Notes under the pieces: generated by a model
What the model saw: the letters and a program-made list of their open reading frames with translations, nothing else
Database searches by the model: none
Told to the model about the DNA's origin: nothing
Made by a program: the position numbers and the translations under genes
Shown: piece by piece, positions 43,940 through 52,697 of the stretch
Layout of the letters: every line of letters begins with the position of its first letter
Position numbering within the stretch: position 1 is the first letter of the stretch
Assembly (NCBI RefSeq): GCF_035918015.1
Contig: NZ_CP109132.1
Span: forward strand, 2,480,001 to 2,544,000
DNA length: 64,000 nucleotides
Reading direction: 5' to 3'
Source: Streptomyces sp. NBC_01754
Lineage (GTDB): Bacteria; Actinomycetota; Actinomycetes; Streptomycetales; Streptomycetaceae

Positions 43940-44953
43940 ATGCGCCCCGACACGCCTGCCGAGCACACGACCGAAGCCGAGCGCCTGCTGCGCACCGCGG
44001 CGCGGTTTCCCGAGGACCACGAGCCGCTGTTCCTCCAGGCGGCGGCCCATTTCGAGCTGGCCGGTGACCGTGCCCGCGCCTCCACGCTCTACGACGAACT
44101 GCTCGGGTCCGAGGAGGCCGCCCTCGACAACCCCTATCTGGTCAAAGCCCTCAAAGCTGCCAACCTCTGGGAGTACGGCCACGAGGCGGAGGCCCGGGCC
44201 ATACTGGACGGCCTCCGTGCCGCCGGCCCGGCCGACGCGGCGGCCTGGGAGATCGCCGCCCAGACGCTGGAGGCGCACGACGAACTGGAGTCGGCGCACG
44301 ACTTCCTCTCGACCGCGCTGACCCTTCTGCTCGCCCCGGCCGAGGACGTGCCGTACGCCACCCAGTCGTTGCTCACCGGCCGGCACCGGGTGCGGCGGCT
44401 GATGGGGGTCGGTCACGACGCGTGGGACGAGCTGGCCGACACCCTGCACACGGCCGCCGTCCCGCTCGACGAACTGCACGATCCGAAGCGCCTGTGGTCC
44501 CTCGGTTCCTCGGACCCTGGCGAGCTGAAGGCCGAGATCACCCGCCTCCGCGCCGAACTGGGCGCCTACCGGGCCGCCCTCTCCCGTCCCTTCCCGGTCG
44601 CGGTGCTGCACTGGCCCGAGGAGGAGCTGACGGAGCTGCTGGCCGTGTACCCGGAGCTGCGCGAGGAGTACGTGGACCACGCGACCCATCTGGCGCGCCT
44701 GGAGGCCTCGTTGCGTGACCTGCACGCCACGGGTACGCCGAATCTCGGCATCGTCCCGGGCACCGTTCCCTCGTACGAGGCGTTCGCCGCGTCGGAGGCG
44801 GTCTCCCCCTCCGACCCGGACCTGCTCCCCCAGTACGCCACCACGCTCGCCGCCCGCGGCCGCGCGGTGCCGTGGCCCCCCGCGCGCAGCGCGCCCTGCT
44901 GGTGCGGTACGGGGCGCCCGTACCGCGACTGCCACGGGACGACATCGCGGTAG
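43940..44953 (+). CDS. TPR-like protein with C-terminal SEC-C zinc motif
   Basis: 337 residues from ATG 43940. The body consists of helical repeats (LLRTAARFPEDHEPLFLQAA then AHFELAGDRARASTLYDELL), TPR-like. The C-terminus ends in a SEC-C motif, CWCGTGRPYRDCH, which binds zinc and is known from SecA. A TACCGT -10 hexamer ends 7 nt before the ATG and no ribosome site is visible, so the mRNA is probably leaderless. It may be an adaptor in protein targeting. No partner genes are coupled. Confidence 0.78.
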   Translation: MRPDTPAEHTTEAERLLRTAARFPEDHEPLFLQAAAHFELAGDRARASTLYDELLGSEEAALDNPYLVKALKAANLWEYGHEAEARAILDGLRAAGPADAAAWEIAAQTLEAHDELESAHDFLSTALTLLLAPAEDVPYATQSLLTGRHRVRRLMGVGHDAWDELADTLHTAAVPLDELHDPKRLWSLGSSDPGELKAEITRLRAELGAYRAALSRPFPVAVLHWPEEELTELLAVYPELREEYVDHATHLARLEASLRDLHATGTPNLGIVPGTVPSYEAFAASEAVSPSDPDLLPQYATTLAARGRAVPWPPARSAPCWCGTGRPYRDCHGTTSR

Positions 44954-45087
44954 CCGCGCACCGGGGCCGTCCGCCCGAGCCGGGTGCGCCACCGATGAGT
45001 TCCGGCCCGACCGGGAGTCATCACCGGCACCGAGCACGTACACGAACCACACGTACACGACCCCACGGGAACGGACGGCGGAACGAC

Positions 45088-45300
45088 ATGAGTGACCAGG
45101 TGAAGGGCCCCGCGAGCTATTTCCCCGCGATCGAGGAGAAGTACGGCCGGCCGGTCGCGGAGTGGAAGGACCTCATCCGCGCCTCGCCCCTGACCAAGCA
45201 CATGGAGATCGTCGCCTGGCTGAAGTCGGAGCACGGCCTGGGGCACGGCCACGCCAACGCCCTGGTCGCCCACACCCGCGCCGAGGACGCCGCCGCCTGA
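45088..45300 (+). CDS. DUF4287 domain protein
   Basis: 70 residues from ATG 45088. The family pattern is YFPAIEEKYGRPVAEWKDLI then KHMEIVAWLKSEHGLGHGHANALVAH. It is a small helical protein related to the domain attached to DUF1801/DUF5655-type proteins, with no catalytic residues evident. It follows the SEC-C gene and is convergent with the SpoIIE-type gene. Function is unknown. Confidence 0.75.
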   Translation: MSDQVKGPASYFPAIEEKYGRPVAEWKDLIRASPLTKHMEIVAWLKSEHGLGHGHANALVAHTRAEDAAA

Positions 45301-45315
45301 GCGGGCGCGCGCCGG

Positions 45316-45360
45316 CTCACGCGTCTCACCCGTCTCATGCGTCTCACGCGTCTCACTCGT
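45316..45360. repeat. 9-bp tandem repeat, five units
   Basis: Five copies of CTCAYNCGT (consensus CTCACGCGT), between two convergent genes. The last unit carries the stop codon and final codons of the SpoIIE-type gene. Confidence 0.75.
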
Positions 45361-47635
45361 CCGAGAGCGCCTGCTCCGACCAGACGGTCTTGCCCTCCGA
45401 GGCGTAGCGGGTCCCCCACACCGAGGCGAGCTGGGAGATGATGAACAGCCCCCGCCCGCCCTCGTCGACCGCTCCGGCGTACTTCATGTGCGGGCCGGTC
45501 GTGCTGGCGTCCCGGATCTCGCAGGTCAGCCCCCGGTCGAGGATCAGACGCAGCTTCACCGGCGGGCGTCCGTAGCGCACCGCGTTGGTCACCAGCTCGC
45601 TGACGATCAGCTCGGTCGCCTCCCCGGTGTCCCCCTCGACGTCCCATTCGGCCAGACGCTTCGACGTCAGGCGGCGCGCGGTGGCCGGGGCCGTCTTGTC
45701 GTAGGGGAGCTCCCAGACGGCGTACCGCTCCGACGGCATGGCGTGGGTCCGGGCCAGGAGCAGCACCGAGCCCTGGAGGTCGGCGGTGTCCGGCAGGGCG
45801 TAGGCGGCCGCGTCGCACAGCTCGCGCAGCGGGCGGTCCGGGTGCGCGAGCGCCTCGCGCAGTACGCCGGTCGAGGTCTCCGCGTACTGCGCGAGGACGC
45901 CGCTGCCGAGCGCGAGGACGCTGCCTTCGTGGAGCGGGAAGGAGGCCCCGGCGACGGGCTCCCGGTCCACTGTCCCCAGCGGCGGTCCCACGGGCAGACC
46001 GGCGACGAAGGCGGTGCCGTCCGGGCGGACGACGAGCGGGGCGGGATGACCCGCGGAGGCCACGGTGCACGTCTCGGTGAACGGGTCGTACACGGCGTAC
46101 GCGCAGGTCGCGGACAGCGGTGTGTGGTGCAGCGGATCGCTCTGCGGCAACTGGGCGCGTTCCCGCGCCAGGCGGGCCGCCGTGTCGTACAGGCGTGCCA
46201 GCAGCTCGTCGGGTTCCAGGTCCAGTGCGGCGAGCGCGTGGACGACGGTGCGCAGCTGTCCCATGGTGGTGGCCGCGTGGATGCCGCGTTCGCTCACGTC
46301 CCCGATGACGAGGGCGGTGCGGGCGCCGGGCAGGGCGATCGTGTCGAACCAGCTGCCGCCGGCCCGGCCGGGCAGCAGCAGTTGGTCGGTCTCGACGGCG
46401 GGGTGGGCCACCGGGCGCTGCGGCAGCAGCCGGCGTTGGAGGGTGCTGGCGATGGTGAACTCGTGCACGTACCGGCGGGCGTTGTCGATGCCGAGCGCGG
46501 TACGGGAGGCCGTCGCCGCCGCGACCCTGAGGTCCTCCTCGGTGAAGGGCTCGGAGTCACCGCACCGGTAGAGGCTGATCAGGCCCAGGACCGCCCCGCG
46601 CAGTGTCAGGGGCGCCAGCAGCATCGTATGGGCGCCGAGGTCCCGGATGGCGCGGGCGCGGTCGGGGTCGGCGTCGATCCAGGAGGCGTCCGCCAGCGGG
46701 ACGACACGCGCCCGCAGGTCGGACAGCGACCGCTGGTAGGGGGTCCCGTGCACCACGGGGCGTACGTCCCCCACCGGGTGGGCCGGATCGTGGCGCCCGC
46801 CGTACGCGGCGCGCCGCAGCGGCACGTCACGGCCCAGCGGCCCGGGCTCCGGGCCCTCGCCGCGCAGCACCGCGTCGACGACCTCGACGACGCCGACGTC
46901 GGCGTAGCCGGGGACCAGCCCGTCGATGAGGTCACGGCAGGTGGCCTCGACGTCGAGCGTCCTGCCCACACGTTCGCGGACCGCGGTGCGCGCGGCGCTC
47001 CGGCGTCTGCGCCGCACCCGCTCGGTGACGTCGACCACGGAGACGGCCACTCCGAGGACCCTGCCGTCGGCGCTCTGCCGGGCCCCGTGTCCCCGCTGGA
47101 GCCGGAACGCGGTCACGGACAGGGTGCGCCGGCCGTCCGGTTCGCCGAGCGGGCGGGCGTGGAAGGGCCGCTCGATGCCGGGGACACCGGTCTCCAGGAC
47201 CTCCCGCACGTAGGCGTGCACCCGCTCCGGCTCCTCGAAGCCGCACGCCACTCCGAACGGGTGCCCGCGCATCCGCTCGGTGGCGTCCCCCTCCGCCGAC
47301 GGGTCGCTGACGCGCAGCACGCGCAGCTCCGGGTCGAGCACGTGGATCTGGACGTGGGACTGCGAGAACATCACGTCCAGCAGCGCCTGCCCGAGGTCGC
47401 CGGCCTCGTCCTCACCGGCCTCCCGTACCCCCCAGTCCGCCCCTGCCAGCGGGTCGAGCCGCAGCGCCGCCGTGCCACCGTCCCCGGCTCCGCGCAGCCG
47501 GTCACGGGCCAGCACCTCGGTCACGGGGGTGCCCGTCGCATCGGCGGTCGCCAGCCCGAAGCGCTGCTCGGCGGCCCGGCTCCAGCCGGTGACCAATCCG
47601 CTGCTGTCCACGACCATCAGGGGCTCATCAGCCAT
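45353..47635 (-). CDS. SpoIIE-type PP2C phosphatase with PAS, GAF and ATP-binding anti-sigma-like domains
   Basis: 760 residues from ATG 47635 (GGAGG site). Domains in order: PAS near 1-110 (MVVDSSGLVTGWSRAAEQRF), a second PAS-like segment (about 120-235), GAF about 270-420, PP2C/SpoIIE about 430-630 (VIGDVSERGIHAATTMGQLR, SATCAYAVYDPFTETCTVASAGHP), and an HATPase_c domain at the end (ELIVSELVTNAVRYG, DEGGRGLFIISQLASVWG). It is an RsbU/RsbW-type switch protein that would regulate a sigma factor by dephosphorylating an anti-anti-sigma factor. The multidomain form is common in Streptomyces. The partner is not in this window. Confidence 0.9.
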   Translation of the reverse strand: MADEPLMVVDSSGLVTGWSRAAEQRFGLATADATGTPVTEVLARDRLRGAGDGGTAALRLDPLAGADWGVREAGEDEAGDLGQALLDVMFSQSHVQIHVLDPELRVLRVSDPSAEGDATERMRGHPFGVACGFEEPERVHAYVREVLETGVPGIERPFHARPLGEPDGRRTLSVTAFRLQRGHGARQSADGRVLGVAVSVVDVTERVRRRRRSAARTAVRERVGRTLDVEATCRDLIDGLVPGYADVGVVEVVDAVLRGEGPEPGPLGRDVPLRRAAYGGRHDPAHPVGDVRPVVHGTPYQRSLSDLRARVVPLADASWIDADPDRARAIRDLGAHTMLLAPLTLRGAVLGLISLYRCGDSEPFTEEDLRVAAATASRTALGIDNARRYVHEFTIASTLQRRLLPQRPVAHPAVETDQLLLPGRAGGSWFDTIALPGARTALVIGDVSERGIHAATTMGQLRTVVHALAALDLEPDELLARLYDTAARLARERAQLPQSDPLHHTPLSATCAYAVYDPFTETCTVASAGHPAPLVVRPDGTAFVAGLPVGPPLGTVDREPVAGASFPLHEGSVLALGSGVLAQYAETSTGVLREALAHPDRPLRELCDAAAYALPDTADLQGSVLLLARTHAMPSERYAVWELPYDKTAPATARRLTSKRLAEWDVEGDTGEATELIVSELVTNAVRYGRPPVKLRLILDRGLTCEIRDASTTGPHMKYAGAVDEGGRGLFIISQLASVWGTRYASEGKTVWSEQALSDE

Positions 47636-47931
47636 CAGCCACCTCCTTCGGCCCCTCACGGGACCCGGGGCGAGCCTCCGCGCACGACCACATGTCCGCG
47701 TCCAGCATCGTCCCCGCCCCGGGCGCCCGCGACCGGAGGACGGTACGGGCGGGGCCGGGCGCCTCACCCTGTCCGGCGGCCCGAACCGTCCTGCCCGGGA
47801 CTTCGTTCCGCAGTCCCCGCGGACCCGCGGACCCGCGCCCGCCGCTCGCCGCTCGCGAGGGGGTCAGAAGGCGGGAACGTCCCGTGCGGGGTCGCGGCGG
47901 ACGACTCCGGAGGAGAACGTGTCGCGGCCCT

Positions 47932-48180
47932 TCAAGCCCCGGTCCCGGTGACGGTCGCCGTCAGGGAATCGTCGTCCCCGCCGGGGTCCGCACAGCGGGC
48001 GACCAGCAGGTCACCGTCCTTCGTGGACTTCTCCCCCGGGTACCGGTCGGTGACTTCGATCCGCGCGGCCTTCCTTCCCCCGGCCACGGCCACCCCGCCG
48101 TCCCACGTCACGCACTCCCCGTACACGCTGACAAGGCCCACCTCCCGGTTGGCCGCCTCCGAGTGACGGAAGTAGCCCAC
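47932..48180 (-). pseudogene. Small uncertain coding region, possibly a truncated secreted protein
   Basis: 82 residues if translated from 48180. The sequence (VSVYGECVTWDGGVAVAGG then IEVTDRYPGEKSTKDGDLLV) looks like a joined start and end of a longer extracellular DUF4352-like protein, so it may be the remains of a deletion. No ribosome site is clear. The surrounding 566 nt (47636-48201) holds no other supported gene. Confidence 0.3.
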
Positions 48181-48201
48181 GCGCCGGGCCGGACCTGGGG
48201 C

Positions 48202-49878
48202 TCAGTCACCGGCCGTCACACTGCTTCGTGCCTCGATGGACGGCCCTGCCGGGGGCGTGGCCTCGTCCTGCGCGCCCTGAGCGTCCGCTGCGGGCGTCCG
48301 GCCCACACCGCGCAGGAGGCCGAACGCGAAGAGCCCGGCTCCCGCCATGACCGAGGCCGCGCCGACCGCCGCGATCCCCATCCCGTGGGTGAAGGCCTCG
48401 CGTGCCGCGATGAGTACGGCGTCGGCCGTGGCGCGCGGGAGCTCGGAGGCCACCGCGGCCGCGCCGCCCAGGGTCTCGCGTACCGCGTCGGCCTGTGGAA
48501 CACCGGCGGGCAGGGCGTCCGCCATGTCCCGGCTGTAGACCGCGGCCCCGACGGAACCGAGGACCGCCATGCCCAGCGCCCCGCCGAGCTCCTGTCCGGA
48601 CTCCAGTACGGCGGCGGCCGAACCCGCGCGCTCGGGCGGGGCGGCGCCGAGCGCGAGTTCGTTGGCCAGGGTCATGGCGGCGACCAGGCCGCCCGCGTAG
48701 ACGGCACCGCCGACGAGCGTGAACCAGAGCGGCGAGTCGGTCCGCACCTGGGTGAACAGGAGGAAACCGCAGGCGGAGAGGGCGAAGCCCCCGCCCATGA
48801 CGTACGCACGGTCGGTGCGCTGCGCGAGTGCCGCCGCCGTCGGAGCGGTGACGGCCACCCCGGCGGCCGGCACCAGGCTCCACAGCGCGGCGGTGAGGGG
48901 ACTCCGGCCGAGTACGGACTGGAGGTACTGGGTGAAGAAGACGGCCATGCCCACGGTGGCGAACATGGCGAGCAGGTTGGCCAGCACCGGCCCGCCGAAG
49001 GCCCGGCGGCCCAGGAGACCGAGGTCGATCATCGGGTGCTCCAGGCGGCGCTGACGGCGTACGAAGACGAGGCCGAGCAGCAGGCCCGCGCAGATCCCGA
49101 GGGCGGGCACCGGTGCGTAGCCGTGCCGGGCCCACTCCTTGATGCCGTAGATGACCGGGAGCAGCGCCCCCAGCGAGAGGACGGCGCTCAGCAGGTCGAA
49201 GCGGCTGCGCGCGCCGGAGCCCCCGGCGCCGGACCCCGACAGGCCGGCCCCGGGCGCCCCGGTCTCAGGCACCCCGGACCCGGATCCGGACCCGCCGGTC
49301 TCGGGCACGAGGAACGGCACCAGCAGGAGCAGCAGCCCCATGGCGGGCAGATTGATCAGGAACACCGAACCCCACCAGAAGTGTTCGAGCAGCAATCCGC
49401 TGACGACCGGCCCCAGCGAGATGCCGGTGGTCATGACGGCCGTCCACAGGGTCACCGCCTTCGCACGCTGCTTCGCGTCGTGGAAGAGGTTGCGGATCAG
49501 GGCGAGGGTCGAGGGCATCAGCGCCGCACCGCCGAGGCCGAGCAGGGCGCGGACGGCGATGAGCAGTTCGGCCGAGTCGGCGTAGGCGGCGGCCAGCGAG
49601 GCCAGACCGAAGACGGCGGCGCCCACCAGGACCAGCCGGCGCCGCCCGATCCGGTCACCGAGCGCCCCCATGGTGATGAGCAGGCCGGCGAGGACGAAGC
49701 CGTACATGTCGAGGATCCACAGCTGCTGGGTGGCGCTGGGCTCCAGGTCCTCGCTGATGTAGGGGATCGCGAAGTAGAGGACCGAGACGTCCATCGAGAC
49801 GAGCAGCAGGGGCAGCATCAGGACGCCGAGGGCGGTCCATTCCTTGCGGCCCGCGCGGGGGCCGGATGTGTTCTCCAT
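48202..49878 (-). CDS. DHA2-family MFS multidrug efflux transporter (EmrB/QacA type)
   Basis: 558 residues, 14 predicted membrane helices. DHA2 hallmarks are LLVSMDVSVLYFAIPYISEDL, the motif A loop GALGDRIGRRRLVLVG, and motif C (ALIRNLFHDAKQRAKAVTLW nearby). An unusual Gly/Ser-rich repeat loop (GSGSGSGVPETGAPGAG) separates the halves. It would export cationic drugs with protons. It is divergent from the GntR-TetR regulator and shares a promoter region with matching half-sites, so that regulator probably represses it. Confidence 0.9.
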   Translation of the reverse strand: MENTSGPRAGRKEWTALGVLMLPLLLVSMDVSVLYFAIPYISEDLEPSATQQLWILDMYGFVLAGLLITMGALGDRIGRRRLVLVGAAVFGLASLAAAYADSAELLIAVRALLGLGGAALMPSTLALIRNLFHDAKQRAKAVTLWTAVMTTGISLGPVVSGLLLEHFWWGSVFLINLPAMGLLLLLVPFLVPETGGSGSGSGVPETGAPGAGLSGSGAGGSGARSRFDLLSAVLSLGALLPVIYGIKEWARHGYAPVPALGICAGLLLGLVFVRRQRRLEHPMIDLGLLGRRAFGGPVLANLLAMFATVGMAVFFTQYLQSVLGRSPLTAALWSLVPAAGVAVTAPTAAALAQRTDRAYVMGGGFALSACGFLLFTQVRTDSPLWFTLVGGAVYAGGLVAAMTLANELALGAAPPERAGSAAAVLESGQELGGALGMAVLGSVGAAVYSRDMADALPAGVPQADAVRETLGGAAAVASELPRATADAVLIAAREAFTHGMGIAAVGAASVMAGAGLFAFGLLRGVGRTPAADAQGAQDEATPPAGPSIEARSSVTAGD

Positions 49879-49923
49879 GAGGGGTACGGAAGCGGCTCGC
49901 CGACGTACGCCGCAAACACCCGC

Positions 49924-49982
49924 CTAGTGCACCCCACCGCCACCCCGCTCCCACCAGGCCGGGCCGACCCCAGGTGCACTAG
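49924..49982. promoter_or_regulatory. Operator pair between the efflux pump and its regulator
   Basis: Inverted half-sites CTAGTGCACC (49924-49933) and GGTGCACTAG (49973-49982), each with a GTGCAC core, flank the divergent promoters. The right site abuts a TACGGT -10 hexamer (49983-49988). Confidence 0.75.
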
Positions 49983-49994
49983 TACGGTGACTTC

Positions 49995-50900
49995 ATGGCA
50001 ACCGAACCGCCCTACCTCCGCATCGCCGCCGAGCTACGCCGCCGGATCACCACCGGTGAGCTCTCCCCGGGCGACCGGGTGCCCTCCACCCGGCGCATCA
50101 CACAGGAGTGGGGCGTGGCGATGGCGACCGCGACCAAGGCGCTCACCACGCTCAATCGGGAGGGACTGGTGCGGGCGGTGCCCGGCGTCGGCACGGTCGT
50201 CGTGGAGCAGGTACGGGAACGCGGAGCGGCCACCGGCCGACCGCTCACCCGTGAGCGGGTCATCGGCGCCGCCATCGCGCTCGCCGACACGGAGGGGCTG
50301 GGCGCACTGTCCATGCGGCGGGTGGCGACCGACCTGGGAACCTCCACGATGGCGCTGTACCGGCACGTCCCCAACAAGGCGGAGCTGATCCGGCTGATGT
50401 CGGAGGCGGTGTGCGGCTCCGCCCCCACGGGCCCGCTCCCCCAGGGCTGGCGCCCGCGCCTGGAACGCGAGGCACGCTGGCTGTGGGGCCAGTACGAGCA
50501 ACACCCGTGGCTGGCCCGCGCGATGGCGGCCCTCACCCGGCCGATGGCCTCCCCGAACGCCATGCGGTTCACCGAGCGGACCCTGAGCGCGCTCACCGGC
50601 CTGGGCCTCTCCTCGGACCAGATGCTCCACATCCACCTCACCGTCCTGGGCTTCGCGCAGGGCATCGCCATGGCGGTCGAGTTGGAGTCACTGGCCTGGC
50701 AGGACACCGGCATGACGGCCGAGGAGTGGATGACCTCGAACGAGCCCCGGACGGAGGCGATCCAGACGCCGACGGCATACCCGGTTCTCTCGACCCTCTT
50801 CGACGAGGGCGGCTTCGACCTCGAACTGGACACGCTCTTCGAGTTCGGGTTGCGGCGGGTGCTGGACGGGGTGGAGGTGCTGGTGGAGGGCGCTCACTGA
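49995..50900 (+). CDS. GntR-TetR fusion transcriptional regulator
   Basis: 301 residues from ATG 49995, probably leaderless (TACGGT 6 nt upstream). Two DNA-binding domains are present: a GntR winged helix at about 8-72 (RIAAELRRRITTGELSPGDR, MATATKALTTLNREGLV) and a TetR HTH at about 83-125 (ERVIGAAIALADTEGLGALS, MALYRHVPNKAELIRLM), followed by a TetR C-terminal ligand domain. Such fusions repress neighbouring drug pumps. The divergent DHA2 gene and shared palindromic half-sites support local control. Confidence 0.9.
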   Translation: MATEPPYLRIAAELRRRITTGELSPGDRVPSTRRITQEWGVAMATATKALTTLNREGLVRAVPGVGTVVVEQVRERGAATGRPLTRERVIGAAIALADTEGLGALSMRRVATDLGTSTMALYRHVPNKAELIRLMSEAVCGSAPTGPLPQGWRPRLEREARWLWGQYEQHPWLARAMAALTRPMASPNAMRFTERTLSALTGLGLSSDQMLHIHLTVLGFAQGIAMAVELESLAWQDTGMTAEEWMTSNEPRTEAIQTPTAYPVLSTLFDEGGFDLELDTLFEFGLRRVLDGVEVLVEGAH

Positions 50901-51084
50901 GCGCGAGGCGGGACGGGGGTCGGTGCTCGGGTGTACGGCGTGACTTGCCCATGGCCGTTTCTTGGTGCATGCATACAGAGCAATTCCCCCATGTCGCACC
51001 TTTGCAATATCATCACATTCAGGCAATCCCCCCCGTGCCCCGTCACTTCCACACGGGCCCGGTCCAGTTTGTGCGAGGAGACCG
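50901..51084. other. Gene-free boundary before the accessory island
   Basis: No supported gene. Base composition drops to more AT-rich sequence (for example around 50960-51030), unlike the flanks, and this stretch marks the transition to the modification/defence genes. No tRNA, integrase or att repeat is visible. Confidence 0.4.
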
Positions 51085-51216
51085 ATGCCGCCCTACCAAC
51101 CTTCGGCGGACCGGCGGCACGAGATCCCGACGACCCGCAACGGGCGGCTCCCGTTCGCTCGCCGGCTCGATCCGAGCAGGTGCGACATCGCCGTCATCGA
51201 TCCGGGAGAGGCCTGA
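51085..51216 (+). CDS. Candidate 43-residue small protein upstream of vsr
   Basis: ATG 51085 follows GAGGAG at 4-nt spacing and the frame closes at 51216, 21 nt before vsr. The peptide is basic then acidic (MPPYQPSADRRHEIPTTRNG, ending DIAVIDPGEA). No relative is recognised. It may be a leader peptide or a spurious frame. Confidence 0.35.
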   Translation: MPPYQPSADRRHEIPTTRNGRLPFARRLDPSRCDIAVIDPGEA

Positions 51217-51236
51217 GCGTAGGACACTTGGCACTG

Positions 51237-51689
51237 ATGAGCCCCCTCGAACCCTCCTCCCCGAGCGTCTCCGCACGGATGAGTCGCCAGGCACGGCGCG
51301 ACACCGCCCCTGAGGTCGCGGTCCGCAAGCTGTTGCACGCGTCCGGCTACCGCTACCGCCTCAACGAGCGCGTGCCGCACATGTCCCGGCGGACGATCGA
51401 CATCGCCTTCACGCGGGCCAAGGTCGCGGTGTTCCTGGACGGGTGTTTCTGGCACGGTTGCCCTGATCACGCGACGCAACCGAAGTCGAACGCGGAGTGG
51501 TGGCGCCAGAAGCTCGACAAGAACATGGCCCGGGACGCGGAGACGACGGCGCACCTGGCCGCCGAGGGATGGACAGTACTGCGCTTCTGGGAGCATCAGT
51601 CCCCGAGCCAGGTCGCCGAGGTCGTGGCGGAGGCCGTCGATAGAGAGAGATCCGCCAGGCGAACAGGACAAGGAGGCGGGGGCTCGTGA
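51237..51689 (+). CDS. vsr: Very short patch repair (Vsr) endonuclease
   Basis: 150 residues from ATG 51237. The canonical Vsr pattern is seen: MSRQARRDTAPEVAVRKLLH, RRTIDIAFTRAKVAVF (catalytic Asp in TIDIAF), DGCFWHGCPDHA with His and zinc-type Cys residues, and GWTVLRFWEH. It nicks 5' of T:G mismatches made by 5-methylcytosine deamination. Its stop overlaps the next start as GTGA, coupling it to the methyltransferase pair whose damage it repairs. In this island it could also act as the restriction nuclease, as proposed for some Vsr homologues. Confidence 0.93.
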   Translation: MSPLEPSSPSVSARMSRQARRDTAPEVAVRKLLHASGYRYRLNERVPHMSRRTIDIAFTRAKVAVFLDGCFWHGCPDHATQPKSNAEWWRQKLDKNMARDAETTAHLAAEGWTVLRFWEHQSPSQVAEVVAEAVDRERSARRTGQGGGGS

Positions 51690-52648
51690 GCGGGTTGCGA
51701 TTCGTGGACGTGTGCGCGGGGGCGGGCGGGCTTGCGCTGGGGCTGGAGCAGGCCGGCTTCGATCCGGTCCTACTGCTGGACAACAAAACGGTGGCCTGCG
51801 AGACGCTCCGCCTGAACCGGCCGGGGTGGAACGTTCTGGAGATGGATCTGCGGGAGTTCGACCCCGCCGAACATCCGCAGACCTACGACGTCGACCTGTT
51901 GTCCGCCGGGCCTCCCCGGCTGAAGTCGAACGCGACGGCGGCGAGAGCGGAGACCGACGAGGAAAAACGACTTCTGGAGGCAGCGGTCCTCCTCGCACAC
52001 GGAATCCAGCCGCGCGCTCTGCTGATCGAGAACGTTCCCGGCCTGGTCGACGCGGACGCCTTCGAGCCGCTGCGCGGATTCGTCCACGAAGAACTGGAGC
52101 ACCTCGGGTACGGGTTGAGATGGTTCGTGCTGAACGCGGCCGATTTCGGGGTCCCTCAGGACCGGAAGCAAGGGGTTCTCGTCGCCCTCAAGCGGCAGTA
52201 TTTCGACACCTTCCGCCCGCCCGCCCCGACGGTCGAACACCATGTCTCCGTCGGTCGCGCACTACGCCGGTCGATGGCCGCTCGCGGTTGGGCCGGCGCG
52301 GAGGAGTGGGCCGCCCAGGCCGAGAGTGTCGCTCCGACCCTTGTGGGCGGCTCCGACAAACGCGGTGGCGCCGATCTCGGTCCTACGGGCACGAAAAGGG
52401 CCTGGGAGCGCATGCGGGTCAACGGGGGTGCGCTGGCGAACCAGGTCCCCGGCTCGGAGGACGGGACCACAGGCATGATCAAGATCACGGACGCCCAGAC
52501 CGCCCTGCTGCAGTCCTTTCCTCCCGAATGGTGTTTTTCCGGTAAGAAGACGGCGCGGTACCGGCAGATCGGCCATGCATCCCCTCCACCTGTGGGGGCG
52601 GCACTCGGACGGGCCGTCGCAAGCGCTCTCTCCACGGATCTCGCGTGA
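51686..52648 (+). CDS. C5-cytosine methyltransferase homologue lacking the catalytic Cys
   Basis: 320 residues from GTG 51686. SAM-binding motif I is VDVCAGAGGLALGLEQAGF, and motif VI (LLIENVPGLV) and motif VIII-like QDRKQ are present. Motif IV reads SAGPPRLKSN: residue 78, where the PPC catalytic Cys belongs, is Arg (CGG codon at 51917-51919). The frame is open throughout and a target-recognition region plus the C-terminal motif (RQIGHASPPPVGAALGRAVA) remain. It is therefore probably not active alone and may be a non-catalytic partner of the next methyltransferase, as in two-subunit enzymes. It overlaps vsr by 4 nt. Confidence 0.85.
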   Translation: MSGLRFVDVCAGAGGLALGLEQAGFDPVLLLDNKTVACETLRLNRPGWNVLEMDLREFDPAEHPQTYDVDLLSAGPPRLKSNATAARAETDEEKRLLEAAVLLAHGIQPRALLIENVPGLVDADAFEPLRGFVHEELEHLGYGLRWFVLNAADFGVPQDRKQGVLVALKRQYFDTFRPPAPTVEHHVSVGRALRRSMAARGWAGAEEWAAQAESVAPTLVGGSDKRGGADLGPTGTKRAWERMRVNGGALANQVPGSEDGTTGMIKITDAQTALLQSFPPEWCFSGKKTARYRQIGHASPPPVGAALGRAVASALSTDLA

Positions 52649-52697
52649 CCCGCTCGCAGGATCGGACAAACCTTCCGGCCGGCTACACTTCGTTCCC

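Noticed and set aside
47692..50388. 898-codon plus-strand frame through the MFS gene
   Set aside because: Antisense shadow of the DHA2 transporter; it only fuses into the GntR-TetR gene by chance.
51686..52648. Frameshift or truncation in the first methyltransferase
   Set aside because: The frame is continuous with motifs I, VI, VIII-like and X in order, so a change at one residue is more likely than gene decay.
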